This document shows, piece by piece, positions 1-8,042 of a stretch of 16,763 nt of DNA; positions within the stretch are counted from its first letter, which is position 1, and every line of letters begins with the position of its first letter. The DNA lies in the NCBI GenBank assembly GCA_964490435.1, contig CAZBCF010000032.1, positions 1 through 16,763 of the forward strand. Reading direction: 5' to 3'. The notes under the pieces were generated by a model that worked only from the letters and a program-made list of their open reading frames with translations, did not search any database and had not been told where the DNA came from. The translations under genes were made by a program, and so were the position numbers. The stretch comes from IMCC26077 sp964490435. GTDB taxonomy: Bacteria > Actinomycetota > Actinomycetes > Nanopelagicales > Nanopelagicaceae.

Positions 1-30
1 TGCGTTGCTCTACCCCTGAGCTAAGGCGGC
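1..30 (-). tRNA. Partial tRNA, 5' half (possibly tRNA-Thr)
   Basis: Read on the minus strand, this end gives a tRNA 5' half: a 7-nt acceptor strand GCCGCCT, the linker TA, a D-arm with stem GCTC/GAGC around the loop AGGGGTA, then the first bases of the anticodon stem. The anticodon, T-arm and 3' end lie outside the window, so the amino acid cannot be read. The GCCGCCT-TA-GCTC opening resembles actinobacterial tRNA-Thr, and a tRNA-Thr near the holB/peptidase block would fit the usual order, but that identity is inference. The tRNA begins 4 nt after the stop codon of the glyoxalase-like gene. Confidence 0.8.
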
Positions 31-34
31 AGGC

Positions 35-679
35 CTAGTCGAGTCGGAAAGATCCTTGTGGCGTCGAGAAATGTACGGCGAATATTCCAGTCTCGCCATT
101 GTTCTCGGCAGGGTCCACCCACTCTAAAGCAATTCCTGCGAATGCTGATTCGAAATCTTCACCAATCCACTCGCGCACCCGCTCTGGATCCCCAGCAATC
201 TCTAACTTCTCAATTTTTGCTACGGCTTTTGCCTCTTTGGAAGGGTGATCCTCGCTCTGCCATTCGATAAAGAACGGAAGTTGTCGGTCTTCTAAAGTTC
301 CAAGGACGCCTATCTGCTTCCAGTTCAAATTACTGCCATCGGGGCGGCGGCGATGTCCATCTACGCTCGGACGGCCGAGGCGATCCTCGAAAGTTTTGAT
401 GTTCGAAACTGAAAGCACCCAGGTGAGTAGACCGCCACCTTCTTGCGCGCGTTGCGATACAACTTTGCCAAATGGTGATGCATCAGCAGCAGGATGATCG
501 AGCGGACAAACAATCTCTAGATAACGACCACCTTGGAGCGGCAATGTGAAGTTGCGTGTTCCAAAACGAGGGTGAATACCACCATCCATAAAACCCGCAC
601 CAAGGCGTGAACCAATACGTTGCACTTCGTCGATGAGATGATCGTGTGATGCGACGTAGGAGATGTGGTCTAGATGCAC
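35..679 (-). CDS. Glyoxalase-like (VOC superfamily) domain protein
   Basis: This 214-aa protein has the layout of the Glyoxalase_3-type (PF13468-like) subgroup of the vicinal oxygen chelate superfamily. It opens with MHLDHISYVA, a beta strand carrying His5, one of the usual metal positions. About 50 residues on comes GGRYLEIVCPL with Glu55, typical of the second half of the first VOC module. A second module follows (about residues 120-214), with strands around LPFFIEW and IFAVHFSTPQG. VOC proteins bind a divalent metal and act as lyases, dioxygenases, isomerases or resistance proteins. The substrate cannot be read here and the name should stay generic. The start is GTG at 679 and there is only a weak purine stretch upstream. 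The stop is 4 nt before the tRNA, so a transcript of this gene would read straight into it. Confidence 0.8.
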   Translation of the reverse strand: MHLDHISYVASHDHLIDEVQRIGSRLGAGFMDGGIHPRFGTRNFTLPLQGGRYLEIVCPLDHPAADASPFGKVVSQRAQEGGGLLTWVLSVSNIKTFEDRLGRPSVDGHRRRPDGSNLNWKQIGVLGTLEDRQLPFFIEWQSEDHPSKEAKAVAKIEKLEIAGDPERVREWIGEDFESAFAGIALEWVDPAENNGETGIFAVHFSTPQGSFRLD

Positions 680-759
680 GAGGTAAATCCTGCCCTATCC
701 GAAGGGGTGCTCATGACCACGAGAGCGGGTACCCCCCAAAGTGGGCACCAGAGAGTGCA

Positions 760-2256
760 CTAGAGCGAACACTGGAGCGGACGCTTAGGCAGCTCACCCG
801 AGAGTAAATAGGTATCAACGGCGCTATCTACGCACGCAGAACCTCGCCCGTGGCCAGTGTGGCCGTCACCATCGGCAGTGATCAAGAAAGCAGAGGTGAA
901 TTTCGAAGTCACTTCAGTAGCCCACGCGTAAGGCGTTGCCGGGTCGCGGGTGGTACCAATCACAATGAAGGCAGGCGCCCCAGCCCCATTTAACTCCACA
1001 GGTGGCCGGACAGGTTGGTATGGCCAATAGTGACAAGGCAACGTCGACCATGCGATGTATGGGCCAAAGTGCGGAGCAAAACTAGCGAACTTCTTGGCAT
1101 CTGATGCCAAGCGCTCTGGACTTGCATCATCAGTGCGGTCTATGCAATTGACGATATATGCAATCTCGTTCTCATTCGACGGATACCGACCCTTTGCATC
1201 GCGAACTACGTAATCGTTGACTAATTGAAATAATCGCGCGCCATTTCCTTTATAGACATCCTTTAGCGCTTTGTTCAGCGCTGGCCAACCCGTCTCTGAA
1301 TCGTAGAGCGATGCGACCATCGCTAGCACCAATATCGAACCGGTCGCCACTCGGCCATCTTTGCCAGGGAGCGATTGCTTGGCGACTTGCTCTTGCATCC
1401 TTGTGATCTCTGCACGCGCCTGCTCTAGTGTGCCTTGGAAGAAGCAGGATTTCTTGGTGATGCAATCTGTAAGGAACGCATCCAGGGCAATCTCGAAGCC
1501 AACCGCTTGCGCCTTATTCAGTTCATTTGCGCTCAACTTTGGATCTACTACACCATCAAGCACAAAACGGCCGACATTCTTTGGGAACATGCTGGTGTAA
1601 ACCAGGCCTAGATAAGTGCCATAACTCTTCCCGAGGAAATTTAATTTCTTTTCACCCAGAACCTGGCGCATCAGATCCATATCACGCACTACATCAACTG
1701 AACCTAAGAACTTCAAGCGATTGCCTAATTTTTCAGCACATCGATCAGCAAGCATCCGGGAGGATTTTTCCAAAGTCGCCATACTCAATCCATCAACAGG
1801 TGGACCGTTAGCTTCGACAAGTAAATCTGTCTCAGAATTAGATAGGCATCGTTCAGCCGAACTTCCGCCAACGCCTCGCGGGTCAAAGCCAATCAAGTCA
1901 TAAGATGCCAATATCTCTTTACTTACGATGTACTCAGCAGCATATGCATACTCGACCCCAGAAGCGCCAGGACCACCTGGGTTAACTAGGAGGGCGCCTA
2001 ACTTCTCTTGTGGATTGGTCGCAGGATATTTCACCAACGACAACTGCATTCGTTCGCCACCAGGATTCGAGTAATCAACGGGTACGGTGACGTCAGTGCA
2101 GAGGAAGGGACCACCACATGAGAGCCATGTGATCTTCTGCTTTTGATAATCGGAGAAACTCCACCCACTGCTCTTTTGTGTTGTGATAAAAATCGCTACC
2201 GAGGCGGTCATAGCCATCACAGATAGCAGCACCACTCGGCGCTTTGTGAAGAACAT
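760..2256 (-). CDS. TAP-like alpha/beta-hydrolase, peptidase S33 family, exported or membrane-anchored
   Basis: The 498-aa protein resembles the Streptomyces tripeptidyl-aminopeptidase (Tap/SlpD/SlpE) group. The N-terminus has basic residues KRR at 5-7 followed by a hydrophobic stretch (about 8-25), so it is exported or stays anchored. No lipobox cysteine follows. NPGGPGASG (92-100) is the characteristic loop after the first core strands and probably forms the oxyanion hole. GKSYG (209-213) is the nucleophile elbow with Ser211. The C-terminal TAP-like domain supplies Asp438 (in GTTRDPATP) and His466 (in GDGHTGHG), completing a Ser-Asp-His triad. Several cysteines outside the signal region could form disulfides. 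Family members release N-terminal peptides or act as esterases; the substrate here is unknown. The ATG directly follows the holB stop codon (TAGATG) with no clear Shine-Dalgarno site, suggesting translational coupling to holB. A peptidase at this position in the topA-tmk-holB cluster is a recurring actinobacterial arrangement. Confidence 0.87.
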   Translation of the reverse strand: MFFTKRRVVLLSVMAMTASVAIFITTQKSSGWSFSDYQKQKITWLSCGGPFLCTDVTVPVDYSNPGGERMQLSLVKYPATNPQEKLGALLVNPGGPGASGVEYAYAAEYIVSKEILASYDLIGFDPRGVGGSSAERCLSNSETDLLVEANGPPVDGLSMATLEKSSRMLADRCAEKLGNRLKFLGSVDVVRDMDLMRQVLGEKKLNFLGKSYGTYLGLVYTSMFPKNVGRFVLDGVVDPKLSANELNKAQAVGFEIALDAFLTDCITKKSCFFQGTLEQARAEITRMQEQVAKQSLPGKDGRVATGSILVLAMVASLYDSETGWPALNKALKDVYKGNGARLFQLVNDYVVRDAKGRYPSNENEIAYIVNCIDRTDDASPERLASDAKKFASFAPHFGPYIAWSTLPCHYWPYQPVRPPVELNGAGAPAFIVIGTTRDPATPYAWATEVTSKFTSAFLITADGDGHTGHGRGSACVDSAVDTYLLSGELPKRPLQCSL

Positions 2257-3417
2257 CTAAAAGCGCACCTTGAGAAGGAGCGCCTCCAGCGCGAGCAAGG
2301 GTGCGACATTGAACTTCAAGGAGCGGCGGGTCGCCATAATCTCCTCCCAACGTCGCATGACTTCCTCAGGCGTGCAGGTAGCAGCGCGCATGGCCACTGT
2401 CTCGCGCAGATGTTCATTGATGAGTTCGCGCTCACCCGCAATCCCCATCTGGATGGTGAGTACATCGCGATACGCAGTCGAAATATCAAGGAGCGCTCGA
2501 TCAATAGAGTCCCGAGTTGCTCGAGTCACCCTAGATTTCTGCTCTTTCTCTAAATCCTTAAGCGCTTTGCTCGAACCTGCTGGCGCTTTACCGGTAGCAC
2601 CTACACCGAGGGCGGTCGCCAACTGCTCACGCTCAACCTCATCCCGCTCACTCGCCTCGCTTTCAGCTTCAAGAGCGGCTATCTCCATCAGACGCGCTGC
2701 CCCTGACATCGCACCAGCAACATCATTAAGCGTGAGCGCCATTGTGATGACTTCGTCGCGGCGAGCGCGTGAGTCAGGTTCGCGAGCTAGAAATCGAGCG
2801 CGACCGATATGACCTTGACTTGCTCGCGCCGCAAAATGTGCATCATTTGCATTCACCCTCTCGTCACGAATCAATAACTGTGCAACCGCTTCGGTGGTAG
2901 GTGTAACAAGTCCGATCTGACGGGTTCTAGAACGAATCGTCGCCAATACATCCTCGACTGTCGGAGCGCACAACAGCCAGATGGTGCGCACCCCAGGTTC
3001 TTCAATTGCTTTCAGCAGCGCATTGGCAGCGCTCTCGGTCAGTCGCTCGGCATCTTCGATCACTACGACGCGATAACGACTCGAACTTGGCTCCCAGGAT
3101 GCGCGAGCAATGATCTCCCGCACTTCATCGATCTTGAGTGACAGACCTTCGGTACGAATCACTTCAAGATCTGGATGAGAATTGATCTGGACAAGATGGC
3201 ATGACTGACAATTTCCGCATCCACCTTGAGCACAGAGCAGCCCACCAGCAAATGCAATCGCGATATTCGAACGTCCAGAACCAGGTGGCCCAGTAAACAA
3301 CCATGACTGCACCAGTGTTTGTGAACCATCGGGCTGATGTCCTACCGCTATGGCTCGTTTGAGAATCTCAATGGCGCGCTCTTGTCCGATGATGTCGTCA
3401 AAGAGGGCCGCTGCCAT
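2257..3417 (-). CDS. holB: DNA polymerase III delta' subunit (clamp-loader)
   Basis: This 386-aa AAA+ protein is the delta' stator of the clamp loader that places the beta sliding clamp on DNA. It begins with the FDDIIGQERAIEIL box typical of delta'/gamma proteins. A P-loop GPPGSGRS lies at 43-50; its catalytic lysine is replaced by Arg49, which fits the view that delta' does not hydrolyse ATP. A zinc module follows with Cys62, Cys67, Cys70 and Cys73. The Walker-B-like strand VVVIEDAERL (117-126) leads into the sensor helix NALLKAIEEP (132-141). Where gamma/tau carries the SRC arginine-finger motif this protein has SRT (163-165). The C-terminal third is helical and charged, as expected for the collar domain. 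The ATG shares one base with the tmk stop (TAATG), and GGAGGA lies 5 nt upstream inside the preceding gene. Confidence 0.93.
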   Translation of the reverse strand: MAAALFDDIIGQERAIEILKRAIAVGHQPDGSQTLVQSWLFTGPPGSGRSNIAIAFAGGLLCAQGGCGNCQSCHLVQINSHPDLEVIRTEGLSLKIDEVREIIARASWEPSSSRYRVVVIEDAERLTESAANALLKAIEEPGVRTIWLLCAPTVEDVLATIRSRTRQIGLVTPTTEAVAQLLIRDERVNANDAHFAARASQGHIGRARFLAREPDSRARRDEVITMALTLNDVAGAMSGAARLMEIAALEAESEASERDEVEREQLATALGVGATGKAPAGSSKALKDLEKEQKSRVTRATRDSIDRALLDISTAYRDVLTIQMGIAGERELINEHLRETVAMRAATCTPEEVMRRWEEIMATRRSLKFNVAPLLALEALLLKVRF

Positions 3418-5408
3418 TACTTCCTCCGACTGGCTAAAAGGCTCTGCACTCTCGCTAGGACCTGTTCGGCAATTGTCTCAATTGATTCAGTTGCGTCAAT
3501 AACTAGATATCGCTCTGGGGAGAACGCCGCTAATTCGAGGAAGGTGGTGCGTACACGTTCATGGAAGGCCAATGGCTCGCTCTCTAGGCGGTCGCGTCCG
3601 GAAAATCGCTTAAATGCGGTCTCCGCCGGAACATCAAGGAGCACTGTGAGCGAGGGGGTGAGGTTGTCTGTGGCCCAACGTGAGATTCTGGCGATCTCTT
3701 GAGGCGCCAAGATGCGACCACCTCCTTGATAGGCAATCGATGAATCCATGTAACGATCACTTATCACGACCGCGCCATCAACTAATGCTGGCTTCACTAC
3801 GGTTTCGACATGATGCGCGCGATCTGCTGCATATAAGAGCGCTTCGCTTCGCGGTGCAATTGTTCCGGTCTCATTACTCAAAAGGATCTCGCGCAATCTC
3901 TTACCAAGATTTGTGCCACCCGGTTCGCGAGTAACAACGACCTTCTCTCCGGCACCTTCCAGGGCTGCTCGCAACTTCTCGACTTGGGTAGATTTTCCAG
4001 CACCCTCGCCGCCCTCGAAAGCGATAAAAAGTCCAGGTGCCATAAAGGTGCTGCGCACACCAAGTTCACCACGAAGCGCCGCTGCGATATCACTAAAAAT
4101 CGAAATCCCTTTGCGATCATCCATTTGTCGGAATGAGATAACTCCAACAAGCGTGGCAATAATGCCAGCAATCAACAACGTGACTGAGGCACCGTTATAT
4201 TGAAGGACATTCTGTCGGAATCGATAAGTGTGCTCACCGATTGCAGCGGCTATCACGGGGGCGATAGCCAAGACCAACACCAAGGTGATTCGAATCAGCG
4301 ATTGAACGAAAGCAAAGGTCCGACCCCGCTTTGCATCTTCGACTTCTAAGCCAAGCATGGTGAAGCCAGAAACCCAACCAATTCCAGCAAAGAAACCTAA
4401 TATTGTGACGATGAAGATTGCGAGGACGAGGTTCGAGATCAGCGCAAGTATTGCGAGCATGATTCCTGACATCGCAAGTGCGGCTCCAAATAATCTCTTT
4501 CGTGAGAATTGCGCGAAGACCTTTGGGCCAAATGCGATACCCAGTGCGAGGCCAGTAAAGACCGCACCAAAAAGCACGCCGTAGGCTGCTTCGCCGCCAC
4601 CAAGATCGCCAACGAAAGTACGGGCTAATCCGATGACAGCACCTGCTGCGATAAAGGCACCCAGCATGCCCAGTACTAATCCGCGGATACTCTTAGATTT
4701 TCCGACGAACTTCCACCCATCCCAAAGAGAACGCAAGATACCAACCTGATGTTCACTCTTCTCTGCGGCTCCACGCGGTAATTGAATTCTGGCAATAACT
4801 ACTGCGCTATAGATGAAACTCAATGCGTTGATGTAAAGAGCCATATCAACTGGGTTGCTTTTAAAGAATGCGATACCAGTTGCCAGAGCCGAATTGAAAA
4901 CTGCAAGGAGCGTGAAGAGTAGCGCTGCGATTGGCGCTGTTCCATAACCAGCGAGCAGGCTGACTTGATTGGCACTCTCAAGATGATGGCGTGGGACCAA
5001 ATTTGGTACTGAAGCCTCTTTTGCAGGTGACCAAAAGAGCGTTATCGATTCAATCAAGATAGTTGCGATGTAGAGCCAGAGCAAACTGCCAACAATTGGA
5101 ATCGTTGCAAAGATGACGCCGCGTAGGATGTCGCAGACAATCATCGTACGTTTACGATCGAAACGATCGGCAATCACTCCAGCTAATGGCCCAAGTACAA
5201 CTGAAGGAAGAAGGCGAAAGATAAAGACGCCCGCTATCGCAAAGTTCGCTTTTGCATAATCGCCGCCTGCTAATTGCTGTGCGAGCGCAGTTGTCGCGAG
5301 AAGGCCAAGCCAATCACCAAGGCTGGAAAATGCCATCGATTGCCATAGCCGGCGAAATGGCTTAATCGAAAGGACACCTCGAATATCGCCTTGAAGTGTT
5401 GGCTCCAT
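3417..5408 (-). CDS. tmk: MFS transporter fused to thymidylate kinase (dTMP kinase)
   Basis: A single 663-aa reading frame joins two proteins. Residues 1-430 are a major facilitator transporter with about 11-12 hydrophobic segments and motif A as GVIADRFDRKR (77-87), closest in style to EntS-like MFS_3 exporters. After a polar linker (about 430-457), residues 458-663 form a complete thymidylate kinase: P-loop FEGGEGAGKST (464-474), TREPGGT (493-499), the DR(Y) motif with substrate loop DRYMDSSIAYQGG (551-563), and an arginine-rich lid SGRDRLE (603-609). Thymidylate kinase phosphorylates dTMP to dTDP for DNA synthesis. Fused MFS-Tmk proteins are known from several actinobacteria, including Streptomyces, whereas mycobacterial Tmk stands alone. 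The transported substrate cannot be deduced. Met456 (4041-4043) lies at the natural kinase start and could serve as an internal start. The main ATG follows the topA stop by 9 nt without a Shine-Dalgarno site, so coupled re-initiation is likely. Confidence 0.93.
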   Translation of the reverse strand: MEPTLQGDIRGVLSIKPFRRLWQSMAFSSLGDWLGLLATTALAQQLAGGDYAKANFAIAGVFIFRLLPSVVLGPLAGVIADRFDRKRTMIVCDILRGVIFATIPIVGSLLWLYIATILIESITLFWSPAKEASVPNLVPRHHLESANQVSLLAGYGTAPIAALLFTLLAVFNSALATGIAFFKSNPVDMALYINALSFIYSAVVIARIQLPRGAAEKSEHQVGILRSLWDGWKFVGKSKSIRGLVLGMLGAFIAAGAVIGLARTFVGDLGGGEAAYGVLFGAVFTGLALGIAFGPKVFAQFSRKRLFGAALAMSGIMLAILALISNLVLAIFIVTILGFFAGIGWVSGFTMLGLEVEDAKRGRTFAFVQSLIRITLVLVLAIAPVIAAAIGEHTYRFRQNVLQYNGASVTLLIAGIIATLVGVISFRQMDDRKGISIFSDIAAALRGELGVRSTFMAPGLFIAFEGGEGAGKSTQVEKLRAALEGAGEKVVVTREPGGTNLGKRLREILLSNETGTIAPRSEALLYAADRAHHVETVVKPALVDGAVVISDRYMDSSIAYQGGGRILAPQEIARISRWATDNLTPSLTVLLDVPAETAFKRFSGRDRLESEPLAFHERVRTTFLELAAFSPERYLVIDATESIETIAEQVLARVQSLLASRRK

Positions 5409-5417
5409 AGGAAAAGC

Positions 5418-7997
5418 CTAGTCTTGGCTCGCGCGAGCGCGCTTTTCTGCGAGTAATTCCATGCCACGTTCCAAGGTGAGCAGTTCGACGATATCCCCGC
5501 GGCGTAAAGTCGCATTTGTCTCACCATCAGTGACGTACATCCCGAACTTGCCATCCTTAACAACAATCGATTTACCCGTTACTGGATCTGGACCAAGATC
5601 CTTGACTGGGCCCTTTGCTACTCCACGACCGCGTCGTTTTGGTTGTGCGTAAAGTTCGAGCGCTTCTTCCAACGTACACGTAAAGATCTGATCTTCACTT
5701 GCTAATTGACGTGAATCTTTTCCGCGGCGAAGGTAGGGGCCATATGGGCCATTCTGTGCCGTGATCTCTTCATTGGTATTTGGATCTATTCCGACGGTTC
5801 GCGGTAATGAGAAGAGTTTGAGTGCATCTTCATATGTGACGGTATCGAGGGACATCGTTGAGAAGAGTGAAGCGGTGCGAGGCTTGGGTGCCTTTCCTTT
5901 TACCTTCGGAGTATCTTCGGGTAGCACTTCGACTATGTAGGGACCGAAACGTCCGGTCTTTGCCACGAGAGGTAATCCACTCTCTGGGTGCACGCCTAAC
6001 TGACGCTCACCCGATGGACGCGCAAAGAGCTCGTGTGCTTTCGCAAGTGTCAACTCATCTGGCGCAAGATCTTCGGGTATATTCGCAATGATTCGATTTT
6101 CGCCCTCGCCTTTTTGCAAATACGCCCCGTACCGTCCGACCCGAATCTCGATTCCGTCACCAAGGTTCATAGTGTTTACCTCGCGCGCATCAATCGCACC
6201 AAGATCATCGGTCATCTCAGCAAGACCGGGAATTCCATCATGACCAAAGAAGAAGCGCTTAAGCCAAGCGACACGGTTCTCTTCACCTATAGCGATCTTG
6301 TCGAGGTCTTCCTCCATACTCGCTGTAAAGTCGTAGTCGATGAGCTTGGGAAAGTGTTGCTCTAATAGTCCAGTTACAGAGAACGCTAAGAATGAAGGCA
6401 CTAGCGCGCGACCACGTTTAGCGACGTACCCTCGATCTTGGATAGTTTGAATCGTGCTGGCAAAAGTCGAGGGACGACCAACGCCCAACTCTTCTAATTT
6501 CTTCACTAACGATGGTTCGGTGTAACGAGCCGGTGGTTTGGTCTGATGGCCTTCACCTACGAATCGAGTTACTGCCATGACATCGCCTTGCTTCATAGGT
6601 GGCAAGCGCATTTCGACTTCTTCATCGAGATCTACGCTCTTTTCATCCACGATCTCTTCGTAAGCAGCGAGATAACCTGGGAAAGTGACCACTGATCCAT
6701 TGGCTCGAAAACCAGCGAGTTTTCCTGCTTTAGTCTTCGTTTCTAAATCAACCCGCATCTGCATTTTCTTTGCGTCGGCCATTTGAGATGCAATAGTGCG
6801 TTTCCAGATCAAGTCATAAAGTGCGAACTCTTCTCGAGTTAATTCTTTTGCTAATTCACCAGGAGTCTTAAATACATCCCCTGCCGGACGAATTGCCTCA
6901 TGTGCTTCTTGTGCATTCTTGGTCTTTCCGGTGTAAACGCGTGGTGTGTCAGGGAGATAATCTCCGCCATAAAGCGCCTTTATTGCGGTACGCGCCGATT
7001 CGACTGCTGAAGGCGCAAGCGTGACTGAATCAGTTCGCATATAGGTGATGTAGCCATTCTCATACAGTCTCTGCGCAACTCGCATCGTGAGTTGAGCGCC
7101 CCAGCCAAGTCGACCTCCAGCATCTTGTTGCATGGTTGACGTTGTAAATGGAGCCTTTGGTTTCTCACTTCGCGGCGATTCTTCCGTTGACTTAACGGTT
7201 AGTTCACACCCTTCGAGTGAATCAACGAGCGCAAGCGCCTCACTCTCCTTTAACCAAATTGATGAGGATTTATCCTTGACCTTTCCTTGTGCATCAAAAT
7301 CACTAGATGCAGCGAGTTTGGCGCCATCAAGTGTGAGTAGTCGCGCGTTAAACCCTAATGCGCAATGTGCGGTGATATCCCACCAATCTGAGGCTACGAA
7401 TGCTTGCCGCTCACGTTCGCGTTCTACTACAAGTCGCATCGCAATTGATTGCACACGTCCTGCCGATATTCGTGGCATGACTTTTTTCCACAGTACAGGC
7501 GAAAGTCGATATCCATAAAGTCGGTCGAGGATACGTCTGGTCTCTTGCGCATCGACAAGCCGCTGATCTAATTCACGGGTGTCGTTCGCAGCCGCAAGAA
7601 TCGCATCCTTAGTAATCTCATGAAAGACCATCCGACGTACCGGGACCTTTGGTTTAAGAATCTCGAGTAGGTGCCAGGCAATTGCTTCGCCTTCACGATC
7701 TTCGTCTGTCGCTAAATACAACTCATCAGCATCTTTCAGTAACGCTTTGAGTTCAGAAACCTTCTTCTTCTTGTCAGGATTAATCACATAAAGAGGTTCA
7801 AAGTCCTTGTCGACGTTGACACCCTCTTTTGCCCACTTCTCTTTCTTTACATCGGCCGGAATATCGGCTGCGCGCTGAGGCAGATCGCGAATGTGGCCAA
7901 GGCTCGCCTCGACCACATAATCGCCACCTAAAAATGAGCCGATTTTCTTCGCTTTAGCCGGAGACTCAACGATGACCAGCGTCTTCTTCTTGGCCAC
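5418..7997 (-). CDS. topA: DNA topoisomerase I (type IA)
   Basis: The 859-aa enzyme relaxes negative supercoils by nicking and passing a single strand. The N-terminal TOPRIM domain has LVIVESPAKAKKI with Glu11 and the acidic cluster ATDEDREGEAIAWH (96-109: Asp98, Asp100, Glu102). The catalytic tyrosine is Tyr319 in GYITYMRTDS (315-324). KPPARYTEPSLVKKLEELGV (487-506) is the conserved domain I/III segment. The C-terminal part from about residue 600 has no zinc-finger cysteines; it carries repeated basic Topo_C modules seen as GRYGAYLQKG (621-630), GRFGPYIVEV (682-691), GPYGPYLRRG (750-759) and GKFGMYVTDG (816-825). This zinc-free tail is the actinobacterial form. The GTG start is supported by GGAGGT 4 nt upstream (8002-8007). 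It lies 45 nt downstream of hppA, with no terminator evident between them, and heads the topA-tmk-holB-peptidase run. Confidence 0.96.
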   Translation of the reverse strand: MAKKKTLVIVESPAKAKKIGSFLGGDYVVEASLGHIRDLPQRAADIPADVKKEKWAKEGVNVDKDFEPLYVINPDKKKKVSELKALLKDADELYLATDEDREGEAIAWHLLEILKPKVPVRRMVFHEITKDAILAAANDTRELDQRLVDAQETRRILDRLYGYRLSPVLWKKVMPRISAGRVQSIAMRLVVERERERQAFVASDWWDITAHCALGFNARLLTLDGAKLAASSDFDAQGKVKDKSSSIWLKESEALALVDSLEGCELTVKSTEESPRSEKPKAPFTTSTMQQDAGGRLGWGAQLTMRVAQRLYENGYITYMRTDSVTLAPSAVESARTAIKALYGGDYLPDTPRVYTGKTKNAQEAHEAIRPAGDVFKTPGELAKELTREEFALYDLIWKRTIASQMADAKKMQMRVDLETKTKAGKLAGFRANGSVVTFPGYLAAYEEIVDEKSVDLDEEVEMRLPPMKQGDVMAVTRFVGEGHQTKPPARYTEPSLVKKLEELGVGRPSTFASTIQTIQDRGYVAKRGRALVPSFLAFSVTGLLEQHFPKLIDYDFTASMEEDLDKIAIGEENRVAWLKRFFFGHDGIPGLAEMTDDLGAIDAREVNTMNLGDGIEIRVGRYGAYLQKGEGENRIIANIPEDLAPDELTLAKAHELFARPSGERQLGVHPESGLPLVAKTGRFGPYIVEVLPEDTPKVKGKAPKPRTASLFSTMSLDTVTYEDALKLFSLPRTVGIDPNTNEEITAQNGPYGPYLRRGKDSRQLASEDQIFTCTLEEALELYAQPKRRGRGVAKGPVKDLGPDPVTGKSIVVKDGKFGMYVTDGETNATLRRGDIVELLTLERGMELLAEKRARASQD

Positions 7998-8042
7998 GTT
8001 TACCTCCCCGGCTCGAACGATGAACTCTTACTTACGTGCGAG

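Noticed and set aside
728..749. Hairpin-like GC-rich stretch between the peptidase and the glyoxalase-like gene
   Set aside because: The stem has two mismatches and no T-tract follows, so it is not a credible terminator.
2270..2812. 180-codon plus-strand open frame opposite holB
   Set aside because: It lies fully antisense to a well-supported holB, has a low-complexity Ser/Arg/Ala composition typical of shadow frames and no recognisable domain.
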